Assembly: GCF_041296385.1 (NCBI RefSeq)
Contig: NC_091033.1
Span: forward strand, 16,016,501 to 16,080,500
Source: Aphelocoma coerulescens
Lineage: Eukaryota; Chordata; Aves; Passeriformes; Corvidae
Direction of reading: 5' to 3'
DNA: 64,000 nt
The notes under the pieces are model-generated. The model searched no databases, was not told the DNA's origin, and worked only from the letters and a program-made list of their open reading frames with translations. Shown in pieces: positions 51,501-63,607 of the stretch. Made by a program: the position numbers and the translations under genes. Position 1 is the stretch's first letter; every line of letters starts with the position of its first letter.

Positions 51501-54500
51501 ATCAAGCTTATTTTACTAACGTAATGTACTCAGGACAGTTTTTCCTAAGTTGTTTTTCCTATGTGTTTAAGGTGTGAGTGTTCTGTATCGCCCACATGGT
51601 TATATACCTGTCCTCCACAGCAGTGATACACAATTTAGTAGGCACTGGAAGAATTTAGTGATATGGGAGTTCAAATAAGCTGTATGCCTTAATGAAGTGC
51701 ATAGGAGAACAGTAATGATTCCAGAGACTTGCCAGTGCCTACAGCATAAAATTTGCAGATAGATTCTAATTCCAGTTTCTGAAAGTTGAATTTCTATTTC
51801 TTTGAATTTAAGCAAACTTGTGTCTTTTTGTATGTTTTGGTAGCAAAAGTACTGCCCTGAGACCTTTGTCTTGTCTTCCAAGTTAGAGACAATAGCACTT
51901 TGCATCCCTGCCTGTGTGTTATGTGTGGGAGGACTAGGTGCATTTTTGAGATGGAGGCATTTCAGAACTCTAAGAGGTTATTGGTTGATTACAAAAAAAG
52001 TGTCAAATATATTTTTTTGTCAAAAGTAAAAGGTAAATGTACAGACAATAAATGACTGTAAAATCTAGATGACTTTTTATTCAGTGTATATCTTGTTGAA
52101 AGGAAGTCTGTGATTATACTGAACTGTGGTTGGACTTTTCACCTAATTGGATTCAGTAAGACTTTATTATTTTTATTCATGAACTAATGCTTTTAGTAGG
52201 TTTCTTCCTGGTTTATTGGTAGATGGGAAAACACCCAACTTTGTTAAAATACAGCAAATAATTATTCTTGTGCGGAATATCCTAATAGCTCCCTGAAACT
52301 TGGCAACCGGGTTTTCTTCAGATCCTATAAACAAAATGTCTCTAAATGAAATTCTTTCAGGGGTTGCCCAAACAGCATAGTGCAGACTTTGGTATTTTAG
52401 TAAAGATTCAGCATTAAGCTGGGTAAACTTTTGCTTAGAGTAAAAAAGCATTTTAAAAGTTATTTTAAAAAGTCTGACAATCTACTATTGAGGAGGTTTT
52501 TGGGTTTTACATGTGGAGGAGGAAGAAATCTTGCATGTGGAAAGAGGAGGATAAATCTAAATGTTAAGATTCTTCTGTGCTCATGGTGTATAAAAGGGGG
52601 GGCGTGATGCCCATGGTAAATTTTTATTAAAATATCTCACTATTGTGGTTTTGACATTAGGAAACGTTTTATGGAAAATCTGAATTGTCAGGATTGGCTG
52701 CCAAGGTGTGTGAGCAGACTGAGGAGCGCTAGTGAGGTGTGTTGTAAAGGAGTGTTCTCAGCCACGGCACCAGCAAGCACTCCCGCTGCCTCTTCTGCTG
52801 CCCGGTGTAGGAAATTATGCTGTTATGATACACCAAGACATCATGTCCTGAATTGTAATAAAGATTGGTGACATAAAGATTACCATTTCTACATTTTTTT
52901 TCCTTTTAACTTTCAAAGGGTGCCTGAAAGGGATGTTCAGAAAGATATTTGTGCCTTACAGTTCTAGCTGGGTTTAAACTTTTGTAAGCTGTCCTAGGCA
53001 TCAGTGAAAAGGACCTTTGGTCCCAATTCCATTGGAAATTTGCTTATCTGAGAAGGACAAGCAACACTTGGCTCACCATCAGCATTCTTTGGTTTGATTC
53101 CTTGTTGACCATTTCAAGGTATTTGGTTTGAGTACTTTTGTCTTATTTGGCTTCATCTGCTCCCCTCCCGCCAATTCCCCTGATTTGGTAAATAGATCTT
53201 GGCACTGATCCTTGGCAACCACTGAGGAATGTGCAATGCAAATTCAGGAAGAAGAACAAAGGTGTCACAAAGATTACTGTGCTTTGCCTTTGTCCTGCTA
53301 GATATCAGACTAGTCCCCTGCAAGATGGTGGATGGAGCATGTGCTAGCACACTGCACTATCAGTGTGCTGCAAGGTAGAGAAAAATTTGCCATCAGTGCA
53401 CAGTAGACTAAAATGTGTGTGTGAATACACACCTGTGTTTCTCCTCTTAATCTACCTGGTGAAGTACTTCAATGGATTCATCATTTCAAGGACTGTTGCA
53501 GACATACAAGAGACAAGAAATAATAAAAGGTACTCAGAACCCAGTCTTCCTTAGCATCTTGAAACTGATGTTACTAAAGGGATCTGATAACAAAATGTAG
53601 TCTTAAGCCCCTCCTTGCATCCTTGAAAATACTCTTTAAGATTGAGGGACTCACTGTATGTTTTATGCAACTCATTAGATTTCCTGCAGTTACTAAGGTA
53701 ATAATACTAATGCCACATCTTCTAACCCTTACAGTAGTGTCATATTTTCAGTTGTCACAAAAAGTGCTGACTGGGACCGTTTTGTTGACTGTTTTGAAGG
53801 TGGCTTCAGCACTTAGGAGTTACTGATTTTTGGAAAGCTTGGTCAGTTATTTTGATACCTAAAAAGAACTGATATCTCTTGAAAACATCTTACCCGTGGA
53901 ACCAAATTTAATACTAAATTACAGGATTTTATCTTGGAACTCCCTTATTTCTGCAGTAAACCCATTAATTTCACGAGGTTTATTCCACTGTATATTGTCA
54001 GTCTAAGAGTATATTTGGCCATGATGTGAAGGCAAAATGTAGTTGACCTTTGGGCTAACTGGTTGTTCCGTGCAATGCCAAGAGTACTTTCTCATCTGCT
54101 TTCCTCTGATTGTCTCTCGGGACAAAAAGTACTGAAAGTAATTTTTGCTAGATATACCTCAGAAAAAAGGACAGAAGTGTTCCCTCACTCCCCCCACTCC
54201 ATCCCTATACTAAGGGATTGGGCAGTTGTAGCTAATTGTCCAACTTTGAGCTGGGGAAAACTGATACCAGATACAGAAGTAAAAGATTTTAAAGAGGTAA
54301 ACAAATCTTTAGGAGTAATTAAGACTCATGCTCAAAATCCAGGTTAATATCTGGAACATTTCCTGTTGAAATAGGTCAGAAAAACAATGTTCTAAATACA
54401 TTTTTTAAGTACTTTATGCACAGCATTCATGTTTAAATGTAGAGTGTTAATATCTTAAAACGTGAGTTTTAATTTCACACTCTTAGTGGGAAGTGCAATT

Positions 54501-54850
54501 TCACGGGGCACTAATGGGTGGATGGATGCAGCTCAGCAGCGTGAAGGATATGAAGAGTCTAGGAGGAGGAACGTGTGGTCTGATTCCAAGTACATCAGGC
54601 ACTGAAAAAGAAAATATAATGGTAATCGTGGTCCAGTTTCTCATATACATAGGTTGTAAATCAAAATATCTACATTATAGAGATACAGATTAAAAAAACA
54701 GAGGCAAGCTTAAAACTCAGAACTTATCTTAAATCTACTGTAATGTAGAGGACAAAATTATTTTAAGAAAAAACAGAAAGGAAATAATCTCTTTAACTAT
54801 GGTGTTTCTGTTATGCCTTCTTACTACACTTCTGTTTTCTCTACCCCTAG

Positions 54851-55002
54851 CTTTCTTTGGAAAGTACCTTAATGAATACAATGGCTCCTATGTGCCTCCT
54901 GGTTGGAAAGAATGGGTTGGATTACTTAAAAATTCTCGATTTTACAACTACACACTCTGTAGAAACGGAGTGAAGGAGAAGCATGGATATGACTACTCCA
55001 GG
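54851..55002 (+). CDS. SULF2: SULF2 exon 4: sulfatase catalytic domain
   Basis: 152 bases, phase 1 in and phase 0 out, encoding Ala139 (split codon) to Arg189. It begins [14 protein letters not shown], the conserved block after the formylglycine exon; the GKYL lysine lies in the active-site region of the family. Sequons are at Asn149 (NGS) and Asn171 (NYT). The acceptor CTACCCCTAG ends at 54850 and the donor is AGG|GTAGGT at 55003. The frame stays open past the donor, but the residues beyond it stop matching SULF2 and the match resumes exactly at the next acceptor, which fixes the boundary. Confidence 0.96.
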
Positions 55003-58000
55003 GTAGGTCCTGTTGATTTATTTCTATTTACATTTAGACATGACCATAAGAAAGCTGTACTTAATGGTTTCAGTCTCTTTTTATATTTGAAAGCTGGTAC
55101 GTGTAACATTATCTACAGCTGGTAACAGTAGTGTTTGGGAATGGTTACCTTCCATTCTGGGAGGGTCATGTTACTGAAAACATTACTACCAGGAGTGGAA
55201 ACAAGTAAAATATTCTGAGACTGTATTAGATACTACAAGCTGAAGATGTGAAAGTAGACTTAAATGCTGTGTGTTAACTATTTCTGTGCTTTGTATGTAA
55301 TTATTGTGTCGGCAGAGTTACACAAGCATTAATGAGATAAGAATCCATTTCCCTCCAGCTAGACCAATCCTTTTAGTATAAGCAACTTGTTTCACAGCCA
55401 CAATATTATGGAGTGTTCACAGAATCTTGGTACAATTTATGATAATTCTGAATGAGTGGAGAATTTAAATATTATGTTTGTATTTCTGTGCATACAGATG
55501 CATATGTTTCTTAATATCCTTTCAAGGATGTTATATCCTGACCAAACTTACAAAAATGCTTGATAGTCATTGTCAAACACAGTATTATTTTTTTCCTCAT
55601 CTAACATGTTACAGCTCAATACCTGCTTGCAGTCCAGGATATGTTTATTTCAGCTAAAAGTGTTCCTTTCCAAAGGAACCAGCTTTAGTGAAGTCCTAAA
55701 GTGGGCAGAAGTGACTCAAGTAGGACGGTAACTAAGTCTTTCCATAAACTGCTCTAGTTTTAGTGTATCACTAAGGAAGTTGACTCATTCTGAAGTGATT
55801 TGTAATGTATATTTAACAGATGTTTTGTTCGCTTTCTCTTATTGATGGCAAATCCCACCTTCCTATTTGTGTTTCATTAGCATAGTGTTCACAGCCAGTT
55901 TTTCCTTTAAAAGGTTGGTGTCTGTGGTTTCCTCTCTGTGATTTCCATTTTCCTTTGCCCTATTTGCCTTTTATAATTGAATGTACTTTGTGCTGAGAGA
56001 TAAAACTTCACAGTCTTCTAGGGCTGCCTTTTCCATCATCAGCTGCTAAGGGGAAGGTGCAAACTAGTGTACAGAATTATTTGTCTTCTATTTTCCTTCT
56101 GATCTATGAAGAATGACAGAGTTAATCTTTACAGCCATGTACTAAAATGTTATGATGGAAATATATCTTCTGTGGAACAGTGTCAGTCAAGTGATTTCAT
56201 AGGCACTGTTCTCCGTCTCCATTGTACCAAGGAGCCAACAGGGAGCTTTATGTTCCAATACATTCAACTGTTTGTGTATGCCAGACTTGAAAATGTTTAG
56301 GTTTTCACTTGTTTTAGTTTTTCTTACTGATTTTGGTAATAAATAAATCAAAAAATAAGGCTGATGAAAAGACAGACTTTTTATAATCTTCATATTCTTG
56401 CATAATAAACAGCTACAGTAATAAACAGATGATAGTGTGCAGAGCAACAGCACTGGTTGATGTTAACACCGGAGTTCAAATGAGCGAACAGAAGCCGAAT
56501 TGGAAAACTGTTTCTCTTTCTTTCCTGCCATTCTTGTTGCTGAAAATGTGATTTTCCAGCAAAGAGCAATATAATCAGATTATTTTTTAGTCCTATCTGT
56601 TTAACCAGCTAATGTTAATTATGTGCCAGTGGAAAACTAGGAAAAAAAACCCAACAGTTCATTTTGTCCTCTAAAGTAACTGCTAAGCTTCTCTGAAAAT
56701 TAAATTCTTTCAGATTTTCTTACAAGATATATTCTACTTTGATTTTTCTTTTTCAGTTTCTGCCAACATCTATTAGATGAATTTTAATTTCGTACAACTA
56801 CAACCTCTATAATGTGGACCTTTAAAAAAAAACCATAAGAAATCAGTTCAGTGAAATGTTTCTGTTTGGTCTTTCGGCCTGGTAAATGCTGGGTTTGTAG
56901 TGATTTTCACTTTGACCTTGTGGAAACCTGTCTCTTTAAAATGAAATTGGAAAACTCTACTCTTCTAATGGCTAAACCAAAGAGGAGTTACAGGCTTAAA
57001 GTGATTGACCAGCTTAAAGAAGCAGCACAATGAAGATAAACAGCAGTGCATTTTTGAGAGCACTTCAGTGTTCTCTCTCAGCTATGAATATCGTCTCAGG
57101 CATTGAAAGCATGTTCAGAAGTCAGTTTTGCTTTGGTACATTTTCCCTTCCTCTGCCTACTTTTATGAGTGGAAGTCCTTCATTTAATGCCTATTTAGAG
57201 TGAAAATACCATCCCAGGAACAGTCATAATCATGGCAGTTTTGTAAGAGTCATGCCTTGTGTTGGGACCAGTGTGTAAAATTATAAATGGAGACTTTGCC
57301 AGCCTTGTTCTGGGATAGACAAGAAATAACTTGGGGGAGGTAAATATAGTCTGTGGAAAAGGCTTCCTTTGAATGACAAGCTGACTTTTCAGACCAAGGA
57401 TGCTGACAGAGGTGAAGAGGAGCAAGTGTCTTAACCATGGGCAGAAAGCTGTACTCAAAAAGAGATGCAATCCAGTCTATACCACACCTTGTACTTGTTG
57501 GCTTGACCATATGTTACATCTGATTTTGCGTTCTGCTGTGACATGACAGTTATTTTGGGTTTTTTAAGGTGTAGTTTCGTATCCTACTAATGTTTGGTGG
57601 ATATTTATACTTGTAGTGTTCCTGTGAAGCACCTGAGGGAGAGCATGACTTGTCATTAAAAATCCTGTCTTCAATCCCTATAGCTCTTGCAGATATCATA
57701 AGAATGATAATGACACTTCTTAGAAAGTATAGAGATAGTCCAACTCTTCTACAGGAAGATTTCTAAATTCTCAACAATATGTGCAATAGAGCTACATCTC
57801 TATCAGATTGTCACTGTATTTTTGAATGAAGTCTTTCATTCAATTAGCCCACCATCTTCTCGTGTTAGTGACTTCTGGTTCAGAAGAAGGTTAAGAAAAA
57901 AGAATATTGAGCCATTTGGTTTTTCAAAGTATTTTTGTGATGTAAGGTTGGACTATACACCTTGAAGATACTGACACTAATAATTTTTTTTCATTCATAC

Positions 58001-58328
58001 CTGGTCATTGTATTTAGCATTGTGTTTTTCATAATGTAGTTATCCACTTTAGGAAGAAAAAGTACTATTTGATCTTCTTTAGTGCCATTCATTTCTGAGA
58101 AAAAGCTAGAAGCTGTTGGTTTTTGTTTTTCTAGGCAATGAAGAAAGAATTATTTGATTTTAGTTTTTTGAGATTTTAACATCTGTAACTTACTTCTTCC
58201 TCCTACCTTTCTTAGTGAAGTAGTTTTTTTCCTATTTCTTATGGTTCCTCAGACCTCTCCTTCCTATTACCCCCCCGGTTTGAAATTCCTTTTCAAGTGT
58301 CTCATTATACTTTTGCTTCTACTTGCAG
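55003..58328 (+). other. SULF2: SULF2 intron 4
   Basis: About 3.3 kb, phase 0, GTAGGT donor and a pyrimidine-rich ACTTGCAG acceptor. AT-rich, with no repeat family or extra exon recognised. Confidence 0.85.
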
Positions 58329-58498
58329 GATTATCTGACTGATCTGATTACCAATGACAGTATTACCTTCTTTAGAATATCAAAGAAGATGTATCCTCAC
58401 AGGCCAGTACTGATGGTTATAAGCCATGCTGCTCCTCATGGCCCTGAAGATTCAGCCCCTCAGTACTCACAGCTCTTTCCTAATGCCTCACAACACAT
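58329..58498 (+). CDS. SULF2: SULF2 exon 5: catalytic domain with HAAPHGPED block
   Basis: 170 bases, phase 0 in and phase 2 out, encoding Asp190 to His245 plus two bases of Ile246. It contains [20 protein letters not shown] and the following [18 protein letters not shown]. The His-x-x-x-His stretch is a strongly conserved substrate-site segment of Sulf enzymes. Sequons are at Asn198 (NDS) and Asn241 (NAS). The [13 protein letters not shown] form is SULF2-type; SULF1 has a different version of this stretch. The donor is GTAAGG at 58499. No defects are seen. Confidence 0.96.
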
Positions 58499-61321
58499 GT
58501 AAGGAAAAAACAAAACCTTTGATTGATTTTCAGGTTCTGGAGTATGGAAGTTCTGGGTACCTCTGGGTGAACAATGTTTTCTTTATAGTACTCTTGGCAT
58601 AACTTTGTCACAAATATGTAAGAGGAGTTTTCAGTGGCCTAGGTTTAAGAGTAAATGTAAAAATGCAGAATGTGTACACACAGTGAAGGAATGATACAAA
58701 TTAGTTCTCTACTTTCCATTTTCCCCCTTGTTCCCAAATTCCAGGGAATCTCAGTGACAGATAAATCTCTCAATGATAAAGGGTTGCAGGCAGTTCTTAC
58801 TGTTTGATTGTCATGTGGATATTGTAAGGAAGGATCAGAATGCAGGTGGAACACTTACAAATTGCCCTAAAGCAATAAGCAATACCCTGGACAAAGTCTT
58901 TGCCTAGTCCCCAAACCAGAAGGCAGTACACTGTGTGGTGTGACTCCACACATTTCCTTGTGGCAGTAGTGGCAAAGACTGTAAGTGGATTCTGTGGAAA
59001 AGAAAAGCCAAGTGAAAGTGGGATGGTAGTGCTTGACATTGGTTGATGTACATACTACATCATGTGGCGTTGCTAGTAATAGCTAAAAGCCAGTGGTATG
59101 GATTTTAGTCAGGGTGCTGCTTTGCCTTGGAGCTCTGGTATGTACTTCTGTGGCTAATTTATGCTGCTGTTCTCTTGATTCTCTACCATATGCTGGCTGG
59201 TATGACCATTCTGCCCTATACTGCAGACTCTCTCCATCTCATTCTGTAGAGCTCCTCTCTGTGAGCATCTGCAGTCTTGTCTTGTTTGAAAATTATTCAC
59301 AGAGAAAATCCCTGAGCTGCATGGTTTTCCTTTATTGCTGCCTATATTGTGAGCTGTAGAGAATGTGGCAGCTGGGCAGTTTTAGCAGTGATCAGAATTC
59401 ACTTCAATAGGGGGTACATTTTACCATCCATCTTTTTCAAGGTCAAATTCAGTCTGTCTGGGGCTTCCCTTCTGGATACATTCGAAGAATTTGTTTCAGC
59501 TAGCTTCTAGGAATGTTACTTTTTTGTATTTTTCCCATAAGACAGACAAATCTGTTAAGGATTAAAGAGTTACATTTGTAGTAATCAAAGAAAATTGTGG
59601 GCTTTAGTTGGACTAAATAGTGGGAGGTTTCAAATCAGCCAGGAAATTACAAAATAAGCTGAAAAGGAGTTAGCAAAGCATTTTTGATTCGTTCTGAGCA
59701 TCACATAGCAACAGTTTCCGTAACGGTCAGCATTTTCAGAGAAGCAATGTCATTATTTCAACCACAATAACATTCTGAAATTCAAGAGACTATTAACAAT
59801 ACAGAGAGAATAGACACCAGCACTTTCCTCCCTGTATGAAGAAGCCTCCACTTGCCACCTAAAAAAGTTTTTCAGATAGCATCTAACAGAGGCTTTCAGC
59901 ATAAAACATTTCACTGTCAGATTATTAGTTTAATATTCATATTAAATGTCTTATGACTGTCATGTTCAGAGATACATTAGATACGCAGTATTTTGATGAG
60001 AAGTTTCAACTTATGTTATTTTTTAGCTTAATAACTTACCTTGCTGCTGTCTTGCCTACACAAAACCAACAGTAGAAATTTCCCAAATAGGAATTTATCA
60101 GGAAATTCTGTTTTGGTAAGAGGAAAGTAAATGAGTATTTGCTATTTTTTCCTGTGTTACTGTTTTCCTGTGTTACTCTCTTGGCTTGCGGATTGGCACA
60201 GACCAAGTTTACTGCTTTGAATGAAAAAAGGAAGTCTAACCAAATTACCTAGGAAAAGTAATTTTTAACACTTTAGACTCTGTGCATGATGTGTTTGAGC
60301 CATGATGTGAAGAAATTGTAAAAGGTGGTCTTCAACCATAAGTAATAAGGAATAAATATAGTATGTAAGAATAGTATTTCTTGCAAATGTAAGCTGTAAT
60401 AATAGCTTTTAATGAGTTGGTGATGTGGAGAGTTGACATCATGGTGGTAATATAAATCTTTTATTTAGGTTCAGCTAACCTGAAGTAATATAATTATGCA
60501 TAGAAAAGTGATTGCTGGGACTCCCAACCATGTGAAACTGTGGACAGTATTTTTCCTCATCACTTTAATGACGTCCCAGGATCATGAGAACTTTGAGGGA
60601 CAGTGAGATTCCAGGTGGATGTTGAAACCAGTTATTGGGATTTTGCAGGGACTTCAAGTAAAGGAGTTGGTGGCTGGAATGAGTCTTCAAAATACAGCCC
60701 TATTTTCCTCATCCCACTTTTCTTCGCAGGTCTTTAAAAGCCGGCTGTGTATCCACTTCTGCTGCTCACATGCAATTGGATACCAGTAGATAGAGTGCCT
60801 GTGCTCCTCTGTTGCATAAGTGTGAAAGTATTCAAGTAGCCAGTCATGCTGAATTCCAAAAAGCTGTTAAAGAACATAGTAAAACCTTTACAGCAAGTTG
60901 TATAGCTATTTTTAAACAGCTTGCAGAAGACATAGTATTTGGTGCTAATGTGAGTGGAGTGAAAGCAAAGCAATTACATGAGTAGGAGCTCTGTAATACA
61001 TCCTTCATCCTGATCATACTTGTGGAGTTAAGACTTCTGAGGCTGTCTCTTGGCCTTGAAATGTACACTTGTTAGTCTGAAATCACTCGAAAGATAAGGT
61101 ATGTTTAATGTTTTCATAGATTTTATTCCCCCCCCCAAGTTGTTTTCATTTTCCCGTGTTTCATAACATGAAACTAGAAGACATTTCGAAAGTAATCTTA
61201 ATATTTTCTTGTGCACCTCAGATAGTACTCCCTATAGTGTTGATCAAATAGAAATTAATATTCATTACTATCACTTTTTTCTACTTGGCTAAAACATTGT
61301 GGTTTTCTCTCATTTCCTTAG
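58499..61321 (+). other. SULF2: SULF2 intron 5
   Basis: About 2.8 kb, phase 2, donor GTAAGG and acceptor TCATTTCCTTAG. It includes a short imperfect repeat of CCTGTGTTACT at about 60152-60177 and a C run near 61130. Nothing else recognised. Confidence 0.85.
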
Positions 61322-61472
61322 TACTCCCAGTTATAACTATGCTCCAAACCCAGACAAGCACTGGATAATGAGGTATACCGGTCCCATGAAACCCATACAT
61401 ATGGAGTTCACTAACATGCTACAGAGAAAGCGCCTTCAAACGCTCATGTCTGTGGATGACTCTATGGAGATG
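61322..61472 (+). CDS. SULF2: SULF2 exon 6: catalytic domain
   Basis: 151 bases, phase 2 in and phase 0 out, completing Ile246 and running to Met296. It encodes [20 protein letters not shown] and then [19 protein letters not shown], ending SVDDSMEM. The [10 protein letters not shown] wording is typical of SULF2, where SULF1 has Met and Gln at the variable positions. The donor ATG|GTGAGA at 61473 is consistent with a phase 0 join to the next exon's Ile-Tyr-Asn-Met-Leu. From memory, human SULF2 has Thr at 296; Met here would be a mild change at the exon edge. Confidence 0.95.
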
Positions 61473-62195
61473 GTGAGATTAACAGTCGCTTTTGTTTTGG
61501 TTTGTTTTTTGGCTGAACAGGTGCTTGTTTCTTGAGTTAAGCTCCACATTGTCCTGCATATGAAGATAAGGGAGAAAGAAGGTGGAGAAGGACTGCATCA
61601 GTTTTTTAATAGCATCTAATCCTCTCACCTCTGATCATTTTGTCTCTTTATTCAATGTGTAAGGTTCCTCATCTCCTAAAGACAGGTACCCTGAGTTGGG
61701 TGGTGTGAACAAGCTGATTTGATGCCACAGAACTACTGCTGATAAAGGGGAGGAGAAAGGGATTGCCTGAAAATTTACGCATCGTAAAGCCTAAAAATGT
61801 ACCTTTGATAAAGAAAAAGTCATCATATAGCCTGTGGGAAATAACTACCTAAATGTGTGTCTATTTTAATCTTGTAACACTGAGTTTCTAAAAGAAGAAA
61901 ACAACAGCAGCAAAAAGTGGTGATACAGGAGTCCTAACTGGAATGATCCCAGGGTAAACCCAGCCCAGGAGGTTAAATATGGGAAGTAAATAAATACATA
62001 GATTGGTACTTTTAAAATTATCTGCATCATCTAACAATGAGATTTCTTAATACAAACTATGTGTCTCCCACAGAAAGATCTTGATTCACTAAAAGCTGTG
62101 CTGAAAAAGAATGGTTATGCAGATTTAAAAGTGTTGCAATTACTGCTTATCTCTTGGCATTCTTAGTCAAAAAAGCTAGAACATAAATTAGAGGA

Positions 62196-62233
62196 TTAGA
62201 GGAGTCTAAATTTGACTTAGAGGAGTCCTCTAA
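62196..62233. repeat. Direct repeat ending in a palindrome
   Basis: TTAGAGGAGTC occurs at 62196-62206 and 62217-62227 (period 21). The second copy continues into the perfect palindrome TTAGAGGAGTCCTCTAA at 62217-62233, with 8-bp arms around one base. Confidence 0.85.
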
Positions 62234-62540
62234 GGCAAAAAGGAGATTATCCGGATGGCATTGCATAAGCTTGTTACTAATATAATTACTAATATCTTAT
62301 AATTACTGATTCAGGCAAATATGACCTCTGCTTCCTGTTAATGAAGCTGTTTAGATGGATCATATACCAGCATTAGGGGAAATTGGTGATTTTACTACAC
62401 TATTAGGATTTTCTGTTTAGTAAAAGGTTTTCACTCCAGGTGATTTACTGCAGGCAGTCAGTTAGGTTCTTTTTTAGTTCTAATTACCAAGTTAGGCTGA
62501 TCTTTTTCTACTGATTTATATGTGTTAATAGTCTTTCAAA

Positions 62541-62720
62541 ATTAAAAAGAAAAAACAACAGAAAACCTCACACACTCAAAAAAAAAAAAAAAGCCCAAAA
62601 CAAACAAACAAACCAAACAAAAAAAAAGCCAAAAAACAAACCAAAACCCCCCCAAAACCAAAACAAAAGCCAAACCCACAAACAAAACAACCTGAAAAAG
62701 AACCAAAAATAAACTCCCAA
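62541..62720. repeat. A/C-rich low-complexity tract
   Basis: About 180 bases, almost all A and C on the plus strand: an A15 run at 62578-62592, then irregular CAAA, CCAAA and CCCCCCC units. The overlapping minus-strand frames rich in Phe, Gly, Leu and Val are products of this composition. Confidence 0.88.
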
Positions 62721-63431
62721 ACCAACACAACAGAGTTTTGTCCCGTGCTGATGTGTTTTGCACCTGTGTGAGGCACCACTTTGGTGGTATCCCACCACCT
62801 TACCTTTCTCAAGCCAAAATGTCACATGAAAATTAATCCTTGATGCTTAAGTTGGTACATTTTACATAGTTTCTTATGTAAATCTGTAGACGCATCCACA
62901 TTTAAATCTCCTCGTAATTCTCCATAGTGAGAGTACTATGATGGAGCGATATTTATCTGGAAGATATTTTGCAAATATTCTGCATAATGGAGACTCATTT
63001 GTCTGAAGCTGAAGTTGTTGAGTGCTGCCTGAATATGTGTGAGATTCAAAAGGCTGTCATTTTATTAAAACTGCTTGCTGCAAGAAAAAGATAAAAGTCG
63101 AAAGAAAATTTTGAAATGACACCTTGTGTTACTGTATTTATTTAGTACTATCTTGACAGCTCTCACGCAAAATACTGAACCCAAACATTTTTGAAATGGC
63201 ATGCTGTGTTTTACCTTAAAACAGAGTTTTGCCTTGTAATAGCCACAATATTCAGTTAGTAAAATTAAGATGTGATTATGTATTATTCAGAGTGGTTCAT
63301 TGTGATAACTCAGTGCCATCCTTAGCTGTTGTTATTTGTATGTTGCACATAGGCAGAAAGTGATATCCAGTGTTCCACATGTAGAGCTACTCAGTGGAAT
63401 TAATTTCATATTTTGTTTTGCTCTTTTTCAG

Positions 63432-63607
63432 ATTTACAATATGTTGGCTGAAACAGGAGAGCTGGAAAATACATATATAATATACATGGCCGACCATGGT
63501 TATCATATTGGGCAGTTTGGGCTGGTGAAAGGGAAGTCTATGCCATATGAGTTTGATATCAGAGTTCCATTCTATGTCCGAGGACCAAATGTGGAGGCTG
63601 GGTCCTT
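63432..63607 (+). CDS. SULF2: SULF2 exon 7: second metal-binding motif; gene continues beyond window
   Basis: 176 bases, phase 0 in and phase 2 out, encoding Ile297 to Ser354 plus two bases of the next codon. It contains the Asp317-His318-Gly motif that completes the calcium site, followed by [20 protein letters not shown] and [14 protein letters not shown], near-invariant in Sulf proteins. Residue 315 is Met (IIYMADHG) where I recall Thr in human SULF1 and SULF2. The donor is GTAAGT at 63608. With this exon about 355 of the roughly 870 residues of a typical SULF2 are covered; the later catalytic exons, the hydrophilic domain and the C-terminal domain are outside the window. Confidence 0.96.

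Larger units (their letters stand above)
46631..54850 (+). other. SULF2: SULF2 intron 3
   Basis: About 8.2 kb, phase 1, the largest intron between coding exons here. It contains a C18 run at 48175-48192, a T/G-rich low-complexity block at 48485-48548, a 7-bp hairpin at 46749-46766, and a locally GC-richer patch with AATAAA near 52690-52870. No convincing extra exon is seen; frames on both strands are below about 105 codons. Confidence 0.85.
61473..63431 (+). other. SULF2: SULF2 intron 6
   Basis: About 2.0 kb, phase 0, GTGAGA donor and TTGCTCTTTTTCAG acceptor. It holds a perfect 17-base palindrome near 62217 and an A/C-rich low-complexity block at about 62541-62720. Nothing else recognised. 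Confidence 0.85.

Noticed and set aside
57946..57975. GGTTGGACTATACACCTTGAAG, resembling the CR1 TTGGACTAGATGATCTT block
   Set aside because: Short isolated similarity with no terminal ATTCTRTG repeat. A similar weak match near 59608 was rejected for the same reason.
62542..62825. Minus-strand hydrophobic ORFs rich in Phe, Gly, Leu and Val
   Set aside because: They are translations of an A/C-rich low-complexity tract, not a membrane protein gene.
40104..63607. Assignment to the paralogue SULF1
   Set aside because: Distinguishing segments ([59 protein letters not shown]) fit SULF2 better than SULF1 as I recall both.
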